A stretch of 64,000 nt of DNA from an uncultured SAR86 cluster bacterium (GCA_902591925.1 CACJCN010000001.1:177794-241793), one strand, 5' to 3'. Shown: positions 31,881-46,361, counted from the first letter of the stretch. Notes: generated from the letters alone by a model not told the origin. Program-made: numbers and translations.

Positions 31881-32441
31881 TTATTCTCTAATAATTTCTC
31901 TAGATTCTAAATCAATAATAGTTGAAGGGTTTTTATTGTCACCTAATATTTCATCATAATATGCCATCTCTTCGTATTCAAAATAATTCATAATATGTTT
32001 AGGATCATTAATATTTTCTTCACCAGAGATATTTGCAGACGTTGATACCATAAAGCCAGAAAAACTTTTAAATAAACGTCTTAAAGGTAAGTGATTACTC
32101 ACTCTTATTGCTATTTTGGCAGATGGATTTTTTAAATGAGTTGGAAGTTTTTCATTATATTTAATTAAGAAAGTATATGGCCCAGGCCAATGCTTATTTA
32201 ATAAAGCTTTATCTTCCGTATTTATTTCTTCTAAATATTTTTCAATTGATTCGAGTGATTTTACAAGCAAAATAAAGTTCTTTTTTTTATCTCTTTTTTT
32301 TATCTTAAAAATAAGATTCACTGCTTCTTCATTCAGCGCATCACAACCCAAACCCCAAATTGATTCAGTAGGATGTGCTAGAATTTTTCCAGCATTTAAC
32401 CACTCAACGGATGAGTTGATATTTAAAGCATTGTTTTTCAA
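31881..32441 (-). CDS. tsaC: Threonylcarbamoyl-AMP synthase (YrdC/TsaC)
   Basis: HPTESIWGLGCDA, KKRDKKKNFILL, WPGPYTFL, STSANISGE. Confidence 0.93.
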   Translation of the reverse strand: MKNNALNINSSVEWLNAGKILAHPTESIWGLGCDALNEEAVNLIFKIKKRDKKKNFILLVKSLESIEKYLEEINTEDKALLNKHWPGPYTFLIKYNEKLPTHLKNPSAKIAIRVSNHLPLRRLFKSFSGFMVSTSANISGEENINDPKHIMNYFEYEEMAYYDEILGDNKNPSTIIDLESREIIRE

Positions 32442-32942
32442 TTATGAATTAAGTTTTTTATCTTTTTCTAAAACTTCAGATCTCATATTTTGTTTATACT
32501 CAACCAACTTTTGTGCAAGATCTTCATCACTAGTTGCAAGAATCTGAACTGCAAGTATTGCACTGTTTTTTGCCCCACTTTTACCAACGGCTACTGTTGC
32601 AACAGGAACTCCCGGTGGCATCATTGCAGTGGACAACAAGGAATCAATTCCACCCATGCCGCCTGATTCTATTGGAATACCTATAACTGGTTTAGTTGAG
32701 TGAGCCGCTACCGCTCCGGCAAGATGAGCTGCCATACCAGCAGCTGCTATAAAAACTTTACATCCGTTTTTCTCAGAATTTTTTATTAGCTCCATTACAT
32801 CATGAGGCGTTCTATGCGCTGACATGACATTTTTAGTGTATTTGACACCAAAATCATCTAATATTGAAAAACTTGCTTCTACAACAGGAAGATCTGAGTC
32901 AGAACCCATTATGATAGCTACTTGTACTGTTTCATTTGTCAT
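32442..32942 (-). CDS. purE: 5-(carboxyamino)imidazole ribonucleotide mutase
   Basis: IIMGSDSDLPV, SAHRTPHDV, AAAGMAAHLAGAVAAHSTKPVIGIP. Confidence 0.96.
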   Translation of the reverse strand: MTNETVQVAIIMGSDSDLPVVEASFSILDDFGVKYTKNVMSAHRTPHDVMELIKNSEKNGCKVFIAAAGMAAHLAGAVAAHSTKPVIGIPIESGGMGGIDSLLSTAMMPPGVPVATVAVGKSGAKNSAILAVQILATSDEDLAQKLVEYKQNMRSEVLEKDKKLNS

Positions 32943-33005
32943 TATATGTACTCTTAATTTGTTAAGTGGATTATAATCTCGAAATTATAATGAAAAACTT
33001 TAAAA

Positions 33006-33509
33006 ATGGCTAAAAAATTAGATATTTTAATATTTCCGGACCCAAGATTAAGAAAAGTAGCTAAAAAAGTTACTAAATTCGACAAATGTCTAGAAAAATT
33101 AGCCCAAGATATGCTTAAAACTATGTATGAAGCTAATGGAATAGGTTTAGCAGCAACACAAGTAGACAAACATATAAGGCTTGTAGTTATGGATCTTTCT
33201 GAAGAAAGAAATGATCCAAGAATATTTGTAAATCCAGAGTATGAAATTCTTGAAGGACATGAAATGTTTGAATTTGAAGAAGGATGCTTATCAATACCTG
33301 GATTTAATGAAACTATAGCCAGACCAGATAAAATCAAACTTATTTGGCAAAATTTGAGTGGAGAAACTATGGAGGATACACCAGAAGGCATTCTAACAGT
33401 ATGTATTCAGCATGAAATAGATCACTTAGACGGTAAATTAATGGTTGATTATGTAAGTGCATTAAAGAGAGATCGCATAAGAAATAAGCTTTTAAAAGAT
33501 TTTAGATGA
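33006..33509 (+). CDS. def: Peptide deformylase
   Basis: GIGLAATQVD, EEGCLSIPG, QHEIDHLDGKLMVDY. Confidence 0.96.
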   Translation: MAKKLDILIFPDPRLRKVAKKVTKFDKCLEKLAQDMLKTMYEANGIGLAATQVDKHIRLVVMDLSEERNDPRIFVNPEYEILEGHEMFEFEEGCLSIPGFNETIARPDKIKLIWQNLSGETMEDTPEGILTVCIQHEIDHLDGKLMVDYVSALKRDRIRNKLLKDFR

Positions 33510-33533
33510 ATTTAACAGATATTAAATGAATTT

Positions 33534-34454
33534 ATGAATATTTTATTTGCTGGTAGTCCTCATAGCGCTGCTAAAGTTCTAGATTATTTGTCTAATGAAT
33601 CAAATATAAATGTTAAAGCAGTTATTACCCAGCCTGACAAAAGGGGCAAAAGAGGCAGCAAATTAATAGAGTCTGCTGTTTCGGATAAAGCAAGATCTTT
33701 AAATATTAAAACCTTTAAACCGGAGCATCTGGATAATGATAACTTGAAAGCTGAACTATCATCGATAGAGGTTGAATTTCTAATTGTAGTAGCTTATGGA
33801 AAAATTATCCCCAGTTGGTTATTAAATTTGCCAACAGTTTCACCAATTAATATTCATTTTTCTATTCTTCCAAAATATAGAGGGGCATCGCCAATTCAGT
33901 CGGCAATTTTAAACGGAGACACATCTACTGGGATATCAATAATTAAAATAAATAATAAGCTAGACTCTGGTGACATCTATTCAGTATTTGAAAAAAATAT
34001 TGAAGATGATGATGATAAGATTTCACTTGAAAGAAAATTAACTGAATTATGTAATGCAAACCTCTTTAATGTTCTAGATAAAATTAATTCAAATGAATTA
34101 AATGCTTCACCTCAGGATCATTCAAAAGCAACTTATTGTAATAAGGTTTTAAAACAAGAATCAGAAATAAATTTTAATGATGGCAGCACTAATATTATTA
34201 ATAAATATAGAGCATATATTGAATGGCCAGGCATATATTTCAACTATAAAAATAAAGTTATTAAAATTCATAAAATTGAAAAAACTAACGAAAACAGCAG
34301 TGACATTCCTGGAACAGTCCACAAAATTGATAAAACAGGATTGTATATAAATACAAGTGATAAATTGGTAGTGATTACTTACTTACAATTTCAAAACAAG
34401 AACATTATTTCATCAAATGATCTTTATAATTCATATAAAGATTTTTTTTCATAA
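33534..34454 (+). CDS. fmt: Methionyl-tRNA formyltransferase
   Basis: FAGSPHSA, VVAYGKIIPSWLL, NIHFSILPKYRGASPIQSAILNGD. Confidence 0.95.
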   Translation: MNILFAGSPHSAAKVLDYLSNESNINVKAVITQPDKRGKRGSKLIESAVSDKARSLNIKTFKPEHLDNDNLKAELSSIEVEFLIVVAYGKIIPSWLLNLPTVSPINIHFSILPKYRGASPIQSAILNGDTSTGISIIKINNKLDSGDIYSVFEKNIEDDDDKISLERKLTELCNANLFNVLDKINSNELNASPQDHSKATYCNKVLKQESEINFNDGSTNIINKYRAYIEWPGIYFNYKNKVIKIHKIEKTNENSSDIPGTVHKIDKTGLYINTSDKLVVITYLQFQNKNIISSNDLYNSYKDFFS

Positions 34455-34512
34455 AAAATAAATTTATACGATAAGTCTTGCTTTATTTAAAAAGAGGTTT
34501 AATTTACACACT

Positions 34513-35868
34513 ATGAAAGTACTAATTTTAGGTGCTGGTCGAGTTGGTGGAAGTCTTGCCACTGCATTAGTAAATAATAATTATGATGTTTCGATTGTTG
34601 ATTTTGATAAATCTTCTCTTGGTGCCTTAGAGGATAAGCTTGATATTTTGACAGTAGAAGGACATGCTTCACACCCTCTTTCAATAAAGAAAGCTGGTGC
34701 TGATGAATCTACAACTGTGATTGCAGTTACCTCAAATGATGAAGTTAATTTAATTGCTTGTCAGATAGCAAAAAATAGTTTCAATGTTAAGAAAACAATA
34801 TGTAGATTGTCAGAAGAAACTTATTCAGAAAACTTAGATATATTTGGTACTGACATTGTTGACATTGTTATTAGCCCTGAAAAAGAGGTTATGAATCATC
34901 TTAAAGAGCTTATTAAACACCCTGGTACAGAACAAATAGAAAAATTTGCTGACGGAAAAGTAAATCTCGTTAGTGTAAAAGCAAAAAAGAAAGGTAAGCT
35001 TGTTGGAAGAGAACTAAAAGGCATTAAAGATGACATGCCAGATACAAATGCCTTTGTTGCATCCATTTATAGAAAAGGAAAGCCCTTTATTCCCTCCGGT
35101 GAAACTATTATAAAAGAAGGTGATGAGGTGTATTTTGTATCTTCTGTCTCTAACATTGATCTTATTGTTAATGAATTTAGAGATAAGATTGATGTTTATT
35201 CAAGGGTGATGATTATTGGAGGCGGAAAAATAGGCTACTCATTAGCAAAAGAGCTAGAAAATGATTACAAAATAAAACTAGTTGATTCAGATAAACAAAA
35301 ATGTAAAGAATTATCTAAGAAACTTGATAAAACTATCGTCCTAAGTGGATCTGCGACTGATGAGGATCTTCTTAAAAGTGAGAATATATCAAATATTGAC
35401 ATTTTTTGTGCTCTTACTGACGATGATGAGACAAACTTAATGTCTTCCCTTCTCGCTAAAAAAATGGGTGCAAAAAAAACAATGATTATTTTAAATAATC
35501 CATCATATCTTGGTCTGGTTCCAGGCTTTATTGATATATATATAGCACCATACAGGTTAACCGTTTCTTCAGTACTTCAAGACCTTAGAGAAAGTGATGT
35601 TACTCAAGATGTATTATTAAAAATGGATACTGGGGCCGAGGCCATTGAAGGTGTTGTTCACGCAAATGAGTTTACCTCAAATCTATTCGGAAAGTCGGTT
35701 AAAGAAATACCTTTGCCTGAGGGAGCTTCAATTGGCGCAGTTGTTAGACATGGTGATCTGATAATGCCTGATTCTAATGTTGAGCTTTGTTTAAATGATC
35801 ATTTAATTATATTTTTAGCAAATAAAGACATGGTTTCTGAGGTCGAGATTCTTTTTAAAACACAATAA
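34513..35868 (+). CDS. trkA: Trk system potassium transport peripheral protein TrkA
   Basis: Two RCK/NAD-binding halves (LGAGRVGGSLA; IGGGKIGYSLAKEL). Confidence 0.95.
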   Translation: MKVLILGAGRVGGSLATALVNNNYDVSIVDFDKSSLGALEDKLDILTVEGHASHPLSIKKAGADESTTVIAVTSNDEVNLIACQIAKNSFNVKKTICRLSEETYSENLDIFGTDIVDIVISPEKEVMNHLKELIKHPGTEQIEKFADGKVNLVSVKAKKKGKLVGRELKGIKDDMPDTNAFVASIYRKGKPFIPSGETIIKEGDEVYFVSSVSNIDLIVNEFRDKIDVYSRVMIIGGGKIGYSLAKELENDYKIKLVDSDKQKCKELSKKLDKTIVLSGSATDEDLLKSENISNIDIFCALTDDDETNLMSSLLAKKMGAKKTMIILNNPSYLGLVPGFIDIYIAPYRLTVSSVLQDLRESDVTQDVLLKMDTGAEAIEGVVHANEFTSNLFGKSVKEIPLPEGASIGAVVRHGDLIMPDSNVELCLNDHLIIFLANKDMVSEVEILFKTQ

Positions 35869-37304
35869 TGAATCCTAAGTCAATATTAAACCTTTTTAGT
35901 GTGTTGATTTTATTTTTCAGCTTTTCATTTGTTTTTCCTATTTTTATATCAATTATTTTTAATGACGACGCCTTTTATGTTTTTTTAAAAACATTTATGT
36001 CAATTAGCTTGATAGGTGTTGTTGGATTAATTCTAACCAGAAATATAAATAATGAATTATCTCAAAAAGATGGTTTTGTAATTATAGTTATGTTCTGGGT
36101 TGTCTTGTCATTTGCAGGCTCAATACCGTTCTACCTGAGTGGAATGAGCATAATTGACTCTTTCTTTGAGTCAATGTCAGGAATTACTACTACTGGAGCA
36201 ACTGTTATTCCGAATATAGATGCCTTACCTGAATCTATTTTATTCTATAGACAAATGCTCCAATGGATGGGTGGAATGGGTCTTATAGTTCTTGCTATCG
36301 CAGTAATGCCATTATTAGGCATTGGAGGTGGTCAAATATATAAAACTGAGATACCCGGAGCTATGGGTGAGCAAAGGCTTACACCTAGAATAAAGGAAAC
36401 TGCACAAGCGTTATGGTCTATATATCTTGGACTTACTATTGTATGTGCCCTTTTATATTACTTGGGTGGAATGTCTCCATTTGATGCAGTATCACACGCA
36501 ATGTCAACAGTTGCAATTGGAGGATTTTCTACTCACAACGAAAGTATTGGATATTTTAATAGTACAACGATTGAGATTATATGCATTGTATTTATGCTTT
36601 TGTCTGCATTTAGTTTTACGCTTCATTATTTTGCAATTTACAGAAGAAAGCCATTGAAGTACTTTTATGATCCAGAGTTTAGATTTTTCTTTTCAATACT
36701 ATTACTAATTTTGGTTGTCTCGTTTCTTATAAATTTACTTTCTAATTATGAAAATGGTCCTAGCTATAAAGAAATTATTTTTCATTCAGTTTCAATGATA
36801 ACAACTACAGGTTTCTCAATCTCTGATACTTCATACTGGCCATTATCGATATCTTTTCTTTTACTTATAGGAGCTTTTATTGGAGCTTGTTCAGGCTCAG
36901 TTGGAGGTGGAGTAAAGTCATGGAGAGTCATGATAATGTTAAATCATGCCTACTCTAATATTATGAAGATAATTCATCCAAATTCTGTAATATCTTTAAA
37001 GATAGGCTCAAGAAGTGTAGATGATGAAGTTGCAACATCTGTATGGGGCTTTTTTTCTATTTATGTAATTTCTTTTATGATTCTTTTATTTGCAGTTTTA
37101 ACATCGGGTCTTGATTTAGAATCTGCATTTTCAGCAGTGGGTGCATGCCTTAATAATCTCGGTCCTGGATTGGGAGTGGTATCAGAAAATTATTCTAATC
37201 TAAGTGCTTTTACTAAGAGCACATTAGCCTTTGCAATGCTTTTAGGTAGATTAGAGATATTTACGCTTTTAGTAATCTTAACTCCTATGTTTTGGGCAAA
37301 ATAA
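35868..37304 (+). CDS. trkH: Trk system potassium transporter TrkH/TrkG
   Basis: 478 aa polytopic protein; SMSGITTTGATV, STVAIGGFSTH, MITTTGFSISD. Confidence 0.95.
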   Translation: MNPKSILNLFSVLILFFSFSFVFPIFISIIFNDDAFYVFLKTFMSISLIGVVGLILTRNINNELSQKDGFVIIVMFWVVLSFAGSIPFYLSGMSIIDSFFESMSGITTTGATVIPNIDALPESILFYRQMLQWMGGMGLIVLAIAVMPLLGIGGGQIYKTEIPGAMGEQRLTPRIKETAQALWSIYLGLTIVCALLYYLGGMSPFDAVSHAMSTVAIGGFSTHNESIGYFNSTTIEIICIVFMLLSAFSFTLHYFAIYRRKPLKYFYDPEFRFFFSILLLILVVSFLINLLSNYENGPSYKEIIFHSVSMITTTGFSISDTSYWPLSISFLLLIGAFIGACSGSVGGGVKSWRVMIMLNHAYSNIMKIIHPNSVISLKIGSRSVDDEVATSVWGFFSIYVISFMILLFAVLTSGLDLESAFSAVGACLNNLGPGLGVVSENYSNLSAFTKSTLAFAMLLGRLEIFTLLVILTPMFWAK

Positions 37305-38171
37305 CTATATACCACTATATAAATTTTTTTCTTCAGGCAAGCTTCTCTTAAACCTTTTATATTCCCATGAATAATCTATTGGCCTTCTATTAATTAATTT
37401 TTCTATATCTTTATTTACTAATTGTAAGTGCTTACTACTATCATAGATATTATCACTACAAGGCTTTATTGATACAGAAAGAAAACCATTAATATTTGAA
37501 TTCATACAGAGATATATCACTGGACAATTTGTTTTAGATGCCAAATTTTGAACAAGTGTAGTTGTATATGCCATTTTATTATATAACTTTATATGTTCTC
37601 CTAGGCCCCTTTTGGGAACTTGATCTGCAGCAAAACATATTACTTTTTTATCTTTTAAAGCTTTGTAAATAGTTCTAACACCAGAAATCGAGGTTTTGAC
37701 GCTCACTGAGTTATTTAATTCCCTTTTATTTTTTACAAATGTATTAATGTATTTATTTTTAATCTCTTTATAAAGACTTACTGTTGGTGTTTGCGAGTTA
37801 ATCCAGGTTAACAGCATATCAACACTTCTGTTATGTATTGCTACACAAATTAATCCTTGTTCGCTTAAAATATTTTTTTTTAGTAAAAAATTATTTTCTA
37901 TTTTAAAAATTAAATTGTTTGAATCTGAAAATGATCTCCCCCATGAATATACTGTCTCATATCCTGAAATAATGGACTCTCTTAAACTTCTTCTTGATAA
38001 CAATTCAATATTTGTGTGAGTTAATTCAGGAAAAGCTATTTTAAGATTAATTTTTGTTATCTTATAAGACTTAGTAATCTTATAAAGTCTCAAGTAAATG
38101 AATAAATCAATAAAAAAAACTAAGAAAAACCTTGGAATGTATGAAAGAATGTAAAATAGTGTAAATATCAT
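37305..38171 (-). CDS. LpxL/HtrB-like lipid A acyltransferase
   Basis: Hx4D motif HNRSVD, FAADQVPKRGLG, N-terminal TM; locus next to glyS/trkH. Confidence 0.85.
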   Translation of the reverse strand: MIFTLFYILSYIPRFFLVFFIDLFIYLRLYKITKSYKITKINLKIAFPELTHTNIELLSRRSLRESIISGYETVYSWGRSFSDSNNLIFKIENNFLLKKNILSEQGLICVAIHNRSVDMLLTWINSQTPTVSLYKEIKNKYINTFVKNKRELNNSVSVKTSISGVRTIYKALKDKKVICFAADQVPKRGLGEHIKLYNKMAYTTTLVQNLASKTNCPVIYLCMNSNINGFLSVSIKPCSDNIYDSSKHLQLVNKDIEKLINRRPIDYSWEYKRFKRSLPEEKNLYSGI

Positions 38172-38279
38172 GATAATAATTTATAAGCTTGATATATAAT
38201 CACAAAAGTATTAATTATACACAGATAATTTAAAAATAAGCCTCTATATAAAAGGGACAAATGTTAATTTTCAAGGAGA

Positions 38280-39632
38280 TTGAAATTGCCAGCTAAAAAC
38301 ATGGAAGAGCTTGTTGCTTTATGTAAAAGAAGAGGCTTTATATTCCAATCTAGTGAAATTTACGGAGGTCTTCAGGGAACTTACGATTTTGGACCACTAG
38401 GTGTTGAACTAAAAAATAATATTAAAAACGCCTGGTGGGAAGCAATGGTGTATGAAAATGATGATATTGAGGGTCTTGATTCTTCTATTCTTACAAACCC
38501 GCTTGTTCTGGGGTATTCAGGCCATGAAGATACCTTTTCAGATCCAATGGTCGATTGCAAGTCGTGTGGTCTTAGATTTAGAGCTGATCAAGTACCAAAA
38601 GAGTGCAAACCAGAAGATCTAACAGAACCAAGGCAATTTAACTTGATGTTTAAGACCAATGTTGGTCCGATAGACGATGGTTCGAGTTTTGCATATCTCA
38701 GGCCTGAAACAGCTCAACAGATATTCACTAACTTTAAAAACGTCATAGATTCAACATCCAAATCAATTCCATTTGGAATTGCACAAATGGGCAAAGCATT
38801 TAGAAATGAAATAACACCGAGAAATTTTATTTTTAGAGTAAGGGAATTTGAACAAATGGAATTAGAATATTTTGTTATGCCAGGTGAAGATGAAAAATCT
38901 CATGACATATGGGTACAAAAAAGACTAGAATGGTGGAAAAACCAAGGTGTACCCACAGAAAGTATAGAGCTTTACGATGTACCCACCAAAGAACTAGCTC
39001 ATTATTCTAAAAAAACTATCGATCTAATGTATAAATTTCCTCATGGCCTTGAAGAACTTGAAGGTATTGCAAACAGAACTGATTTTGATTTAGGTTCACA
39101 CTCTAAGAAACAAAATGAATTGAGTATTGGGTCATCTGTAAAGGAAAATAAACACTCAAATAGTAAAATGGCAGTACAGGATGACTCTGGTAAATGGGTT
39201 GTTCCATTTGTAATTGAACCATCAGCAGGTGTAGAAAGAGGCTTTCTAGCAATATTAAATGAAGCTTATTTTGTTGAGGAGCTAGAAAATGATAAAACCA
39301 GGGTTGTCTTAAGGCTAAAACCACATTTATCACCAATAAAGGCAGCTGTTATACCTTTAAAGAAAAATAACTCAGAATTAGTTGAAGCTGCAAAAAATAT
39401 AAAGAATGATCTTCAAAAAATTGGTTTAGGAAGGGTAATATTTGAAAATACTGGAAATATTGGTAAAAGCTATCGGAAACATGATGAAATTGGAACACCG
39501 GTATGTATTACAGTTGACTTTCAAACACTCGAAGATAACTCAGTAACCATAAGAGACAGAGACTCAATGGAGCAAAAAAGATTAGATATTGATGATCTTA
39601 ACAATTATTTGATTAATTTAATAAATTACTGA
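38280..39632 (+). CDS. glyS: Glycyl-tRNA synthetase, single-chain (alpha2, eukaryote/archaeal-like) type
   Basis: 450 aa; [66 protein letters not shown] start with AAGGAG SD. Confidence 0.95.
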   Translation: MKLPAKNMEELVALCKRRGFIFQSSEIYGGLQGTYDFGPLGVELKNNIKNAWWEAMVYENDDIEGLDSSILTNPLVLGYSGHEDTFSDPMVDCKSCGLRFRADQVPKECKPEDLTEPRQFNLMFKTNVGPIDDGSSFAYLRPETAQQIFTNFKNVIDSTSKSIPFGIAQMGKAFRNEITPRNFIFRVREFEQMELEYFVMPGEDEKSHDIWVQKRLEWWKNQGVPTESIELYDVPTKELAHYSKKTIDLMYKFPHGLEELEGIANRTDFDLGSHSKKQNELSIGSSVKENKHSNSKMAVQDDSGKWVVPFVIEPSAGVERGFLAILNEAYFVEELENDKTRVVLRLKPHLSPIKAAVIPLKKNNSELVEAAKNIKNDLQKIGLGRVIFENTGNIGKSYRKHDEIGTPVCITVDFQTLEDNSVTIRDRDSMEQKRLDIDDLNNYLINLINY

Positions 39633-39634
39633 TA

Positions 39635-43336
<3,702 letters not shown>

Positions 43337-43338
43337 TA

Positions 43339-44442
43339 TTAAATAAGAAGTGGCATTACAACATATTTAAGATTTTCAGAATTTGGATCTGTTATTAAGC
43401 AGCTTTTTTCTGAACCAAAAAAATTGATTTCTATTGTTTCAGAATCAATAGTAGATAATATTTCTTGTAAATAATTAACATTGAAAGCTATATCAATTTC
43501 TTCACCCTGATATTCACATGGAAGATTTTCTTCACCTTGTTCCTTCTCAGGATTATTTGCAGAAATATTTAAAGAATCTTTTTTTGTGATTATTCTTACT
43601 CCCTTATATTTTTCACTTGATAAAACACTAACTCTGCTAAGGCTTTCTGAGAAATTTTTTCTATCAACAACTAAAAGCGAACTTTCACCAGATGGAATTA
43701 CTTGTTCATAATCTGGAAACTTGCCTTCGATTAATTTACTAACAAAAGTAGTGCCTGAAACATTTGCTGCAATAGAAGTTTGCCCGAGTTGAATCACAAC
43801 ATTTTCAGATTCGTCACCGACAAGCTTACCAATTTCATTAATAGATTTTCTTGGAACGATTCCACTTGTTGATTCAGACGAAGCTTCGTTAAGTGATGAA
43901 GTTGCCATTGCAAGTCTGTGAGCATCAGTTGCTACGGTAGTAATAACCTTATCATCTATCATCATATAAAGTCCGTTTAAGTAATGACGCCAATCCTGAT
44001 TACCCATCGCAAAAGATGTTTTTGTAATTAAATTTTTTAGATTTTGTGATGAGATATTGATTTGGGATTGAGTGTCCTCTATTTCAAAAACAGGAAAGTC
44101 TTCGCTTGGAAGAGTTGAGAGATTGTACTTACCAGATTCGGTCTCTATTTTTAAATTATCGCCATCAAGAAAAAAATGAATTTCAACCAGATCTGGCATG
44201 AGCCTACACAAATCACTTAATTTTCTTGCAGGTGCTGTTGTTTTTCCCCCGCTCTTGAAATTCGATATTGTTGAAGTTGTTGATATCTCACTCTCTAAGT
44301 CTGTTGCAGTAAGTTTCAGCGATGATTCATCAACCTCAAACAAAACATTTGATAAAATAGGCAACGTTTGTCTCTTTTCAACAACTCCAAGCGTTTGATT
44401 AATTGATTTAACTACCTCTTCTTTAGTTATATAGAAATCCAT
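43339..44442 (-). CDS. dnaN: DNA polymerase III sliding clamp (beta)
   Basis: 367 aa; between recF and dnaA; NGLYMMIDDKVITTVATDAHRLA, C-terminal YVVMPLLI. Confidence 0.97.
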   Translation of the reverse strand: MDFYITKEEVVKSINQTLGVVEKRQTLPILSNVLFEVDESSLKLTATDLESEISTTSTISNFKSGGKTTAPARKLSDLCRLMPDLVEIHFFLDGDNLKIETESGKYNLSTLPSEDFPVFEIEDTQSQINISSQNLKNLITKTSFAMGNQDWRHYLNGLYMMIDDKVITTVATDAHRLAMATSSLNEASSESTSGIVPRKSINEIGKLVGDESENVVIQLGQTSIAANVSGTTFVSKLIEGKFPDYEQVIPSGESSLLVVDRKNFSESLSRVSVLSSEKYKGVRIITKKDSLNISANNPEKEQGEENLPCEYQGEEIDIAFNVNYLQEILSTIDSETIEINFFGSEKSCLITDPNSENLKYVVMPLLI

Positions 44443-45734
44443 TAGTTGGTTAGGGCCCTATTTAAATTTCTGTAGTCCTCTTCATGCGAAGGGCTTTCTT
44501 TTCTTAATTCGTTGATTTTTTTACACGCATGAAGAACGGTTGTGTGGTCTCTTCCATTATATGCCTCTCCAATTTCTGGAAGGCTGTGGTTTGTAAGTTC
44601 TTTTGTTAATGCCATTGCCATTTGTCTTGGTCTGGTTATAGATCTGCTTCTCCTTTTTGAAAGAAGGTCTGAAAGTTTAATGTTATAGTATTCTGCAACT
44701 GTTTTTTGAATATTTTCGATGCTTATCATTTTTGCAGAAATTACAAAAAGATCTTTTAGTGCGTCTTTCACGAGAGCAAGATCAACTTCTTGATTTGTAA
44801 ATCTGGCATTTGCAACAACTCTTTTTAATGCTCCCTCAAGCTCCCTGATGTTAGACCTAATTCTTTGGGCAATATATATTGCACAATCATTGGGAAGAAA
44901 AATGCCCATTGAGTTAGCCTTGCTTAGCAAAACCGCCGCTCTTGTTTCGAGCTCAGGTGGATCAATAACAACAGGTAGGCCCCAACCAAGTCTTGATTTT
45001 AACCTTTCTTCTAAGCCATCAATCTCTTTCGGATATTTGTCGCATGTTAATATCATTTGATTGTTTCTATCCAACAAAGCATTAAAAGTATGAAAAAACT
45101 CCTCTTGAGACTGTTCTTTGCCAGCAAAGAACTGAATGTCGTCAATTAAAAGGGCGTCAGCGTTTCTATAAAATGATTTGAACTCATTCATTGCGCCCAA
45201 TTGAAGTGCCTTCACCATATCAGATACAAATTTTTCTGAGTGAACATATACAATTCTTTTTTTAGGTTCGTTTTTAAGAATCTCATTGCCAACAGCATGC
45301 ATTAGGTGTGTTTTGCCCAAGCCAACCCCGCCATATATAAAAAGTGGGTTATAGTCTCCTTTTGGATTGGCTGCAACTTGTTTGGCTGCGGCTAAAGCAA
45401 GGTGATTTGACTTTCCCTCAACAAAACTATCAAACGTATATCCGTCAACCAGTTTTATTTCTGAGTTTTGATTGTTTTTATATTTGTCAATAAAAGTCTC
45501 TTTTGTAAGGGTTTTAAAAACGAGATTTATGTTTGACTTTGACTGTGACTTAACTATTTTTTTGATTTCTTTGGAATAGTTTTTTTCAATGTAGTCTAAA
45601 ATAAAGTCATTAGGCGCAACAAGCTCCAGAGTATTTTTATCAATTTTTGCCTTTAGAGGCCTAATCCAGGTGTTGAAATCTTCTTGAGAAAGGGTGTTTT
45701 CAAGCTTTTCAGAACACTTATTCCAAAGTTCCAA
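44442..45734 (-). CDS. dnaA: Chromosomal replication initiator protein DnaA
   Basis: 430 aa; [47 protein letters not shown]. Confidence 0.98.
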   Translation of the reverse strand: MELWNKCSEKLENTLSQEDFNTWIRPLKAKIDKNTLELVAPNDFILDYIEKNYSKEIKKIVKSQSKSNINLVFKTLTKETFIDKYKNNQNSEIKLVDGYTFDSFVEGKSNHLALAAAKQVAANPKGDYNPLFIYGGVGLGKTHLMHAVGNEILKNEPKKRIVYVHSEKFVSDMVKALQLGAMNEFKSFYRNADALLIDDIQFFAGKEQSQEEFFHTFNALLDRNNQMILTCDKYPKEIDGLEERLKSRLGWGLPVVIDPPELETRAAVLLSKANSMGIFLPNDCAIYIAQRIRSNIRELEGALKRVVANARFTNQEVDLALVKDALKDLFVISAKMISIENIQKTVAEYYNIKLSDLLSKRRSRSITRPRQMAMALTKELTNHSLPEIGEAYNGRDHTTVLHACKKINELRKESPSHEEDYRNLNRALTN

Positions 45735-45910
45735 TTATTATCTCCTATTTGATTCATAGTCTATTAAAAAATCCACAAGATATCTACAGAATAAATATAA
45801 GAATTTGCTGTGGATAACTTGTATATAAAAAAAATTGTGTTTTACAGAAATTTTTATGGTTTTAAAAACTTATTGCGCTATAATCCACAACACTTTTAGC
45901 AATAGATATT
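45735..45910. other. Putative oriC (dnaA-rpmH intergenic)
   Basis: Divergent dnaA/rpmH junction, AT-rich. Exact DnaA box TGTGGATAA (45809-45817); near matches TAATCCACA (45881-45889, 1 mismatch) and AAATCCACA (45769-45777). Confidence 0.6.
45879..45884 (+). promoter_or_regulatory. -10 element (TATAAT) of the rpmH promoter
   Basis: Consensus TATAAT 27 nt upstream of the rpmH start. Confidence 0.5.
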
Positions 45911-46045
45911 ATGAAAAGAACTTTTCAACCAAGCAACTTAAAAAGAAAAAGAACCCATGGTTTTCGTGCGAGAATGTCAACCAAGGCTGGAAGAGCTGTT
46001 TTATCCAACAGAAGAAAAAAGGGTAGAAAGGTCCTTAGCGCTTAG
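45911..46045 (+). CDS. rpmH: 50S ribosomal protein L34
   Basis: Hand translation: [44 protein letters not shown] (44 aa). Missed by the ORF track because of size. Confidence 0.98.
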   Translation: MKRTFQPSNLKRKRTHGFRARMSTKAGRAVLSNRRKKGRKVLSA

Positions 46046-46046
46046 T

Positions 46047-46361
46047 TTGTCTAATTCCAATCAACAATTTGCATCTCTTGAGTGTTTATATTCCTGTAAG
46101 TTTTTTAGGATATTTTATAAGCGATCAAAAAATAGTGGGTTTGAGATATCAATCTCAAAAAAGTTTTTTAGGCTTGCGGTCGAAAGAAATAAAATAAAAA
46201 GAAGGATTAAAGAAATTTTCAGAAAATTATCAATAGAGATGCCGGGTGGAATTTTGGTTTTTTCTGTATTTAGACCTTTTGGAGAGTTATCATATGAAGA
46301 GGCGGTGATAGAGATCTCATCAGCCGTAAAATCTATTGCTGGCAATATGGATAAAAAATGA
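46047..46361 (+). CDS. rnpA: Ribonuclease P protein component (start probably TTG 46047, not 45957)
   Basis: FRLAVERNKIKRRIKEIFR motif. The 45957 start in the track would overlap nearly all of rpmH. Confidence 0.85.
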   Translation: MSNSNQQFASLECLYSCKFFRIFYKRSKNSGFEISISKKFFRLAVERNKIKRRIKEIFRKLSIEMPGGILVFSVFRPFGELSYEEAVIEISSAVKSIAGNMDKK

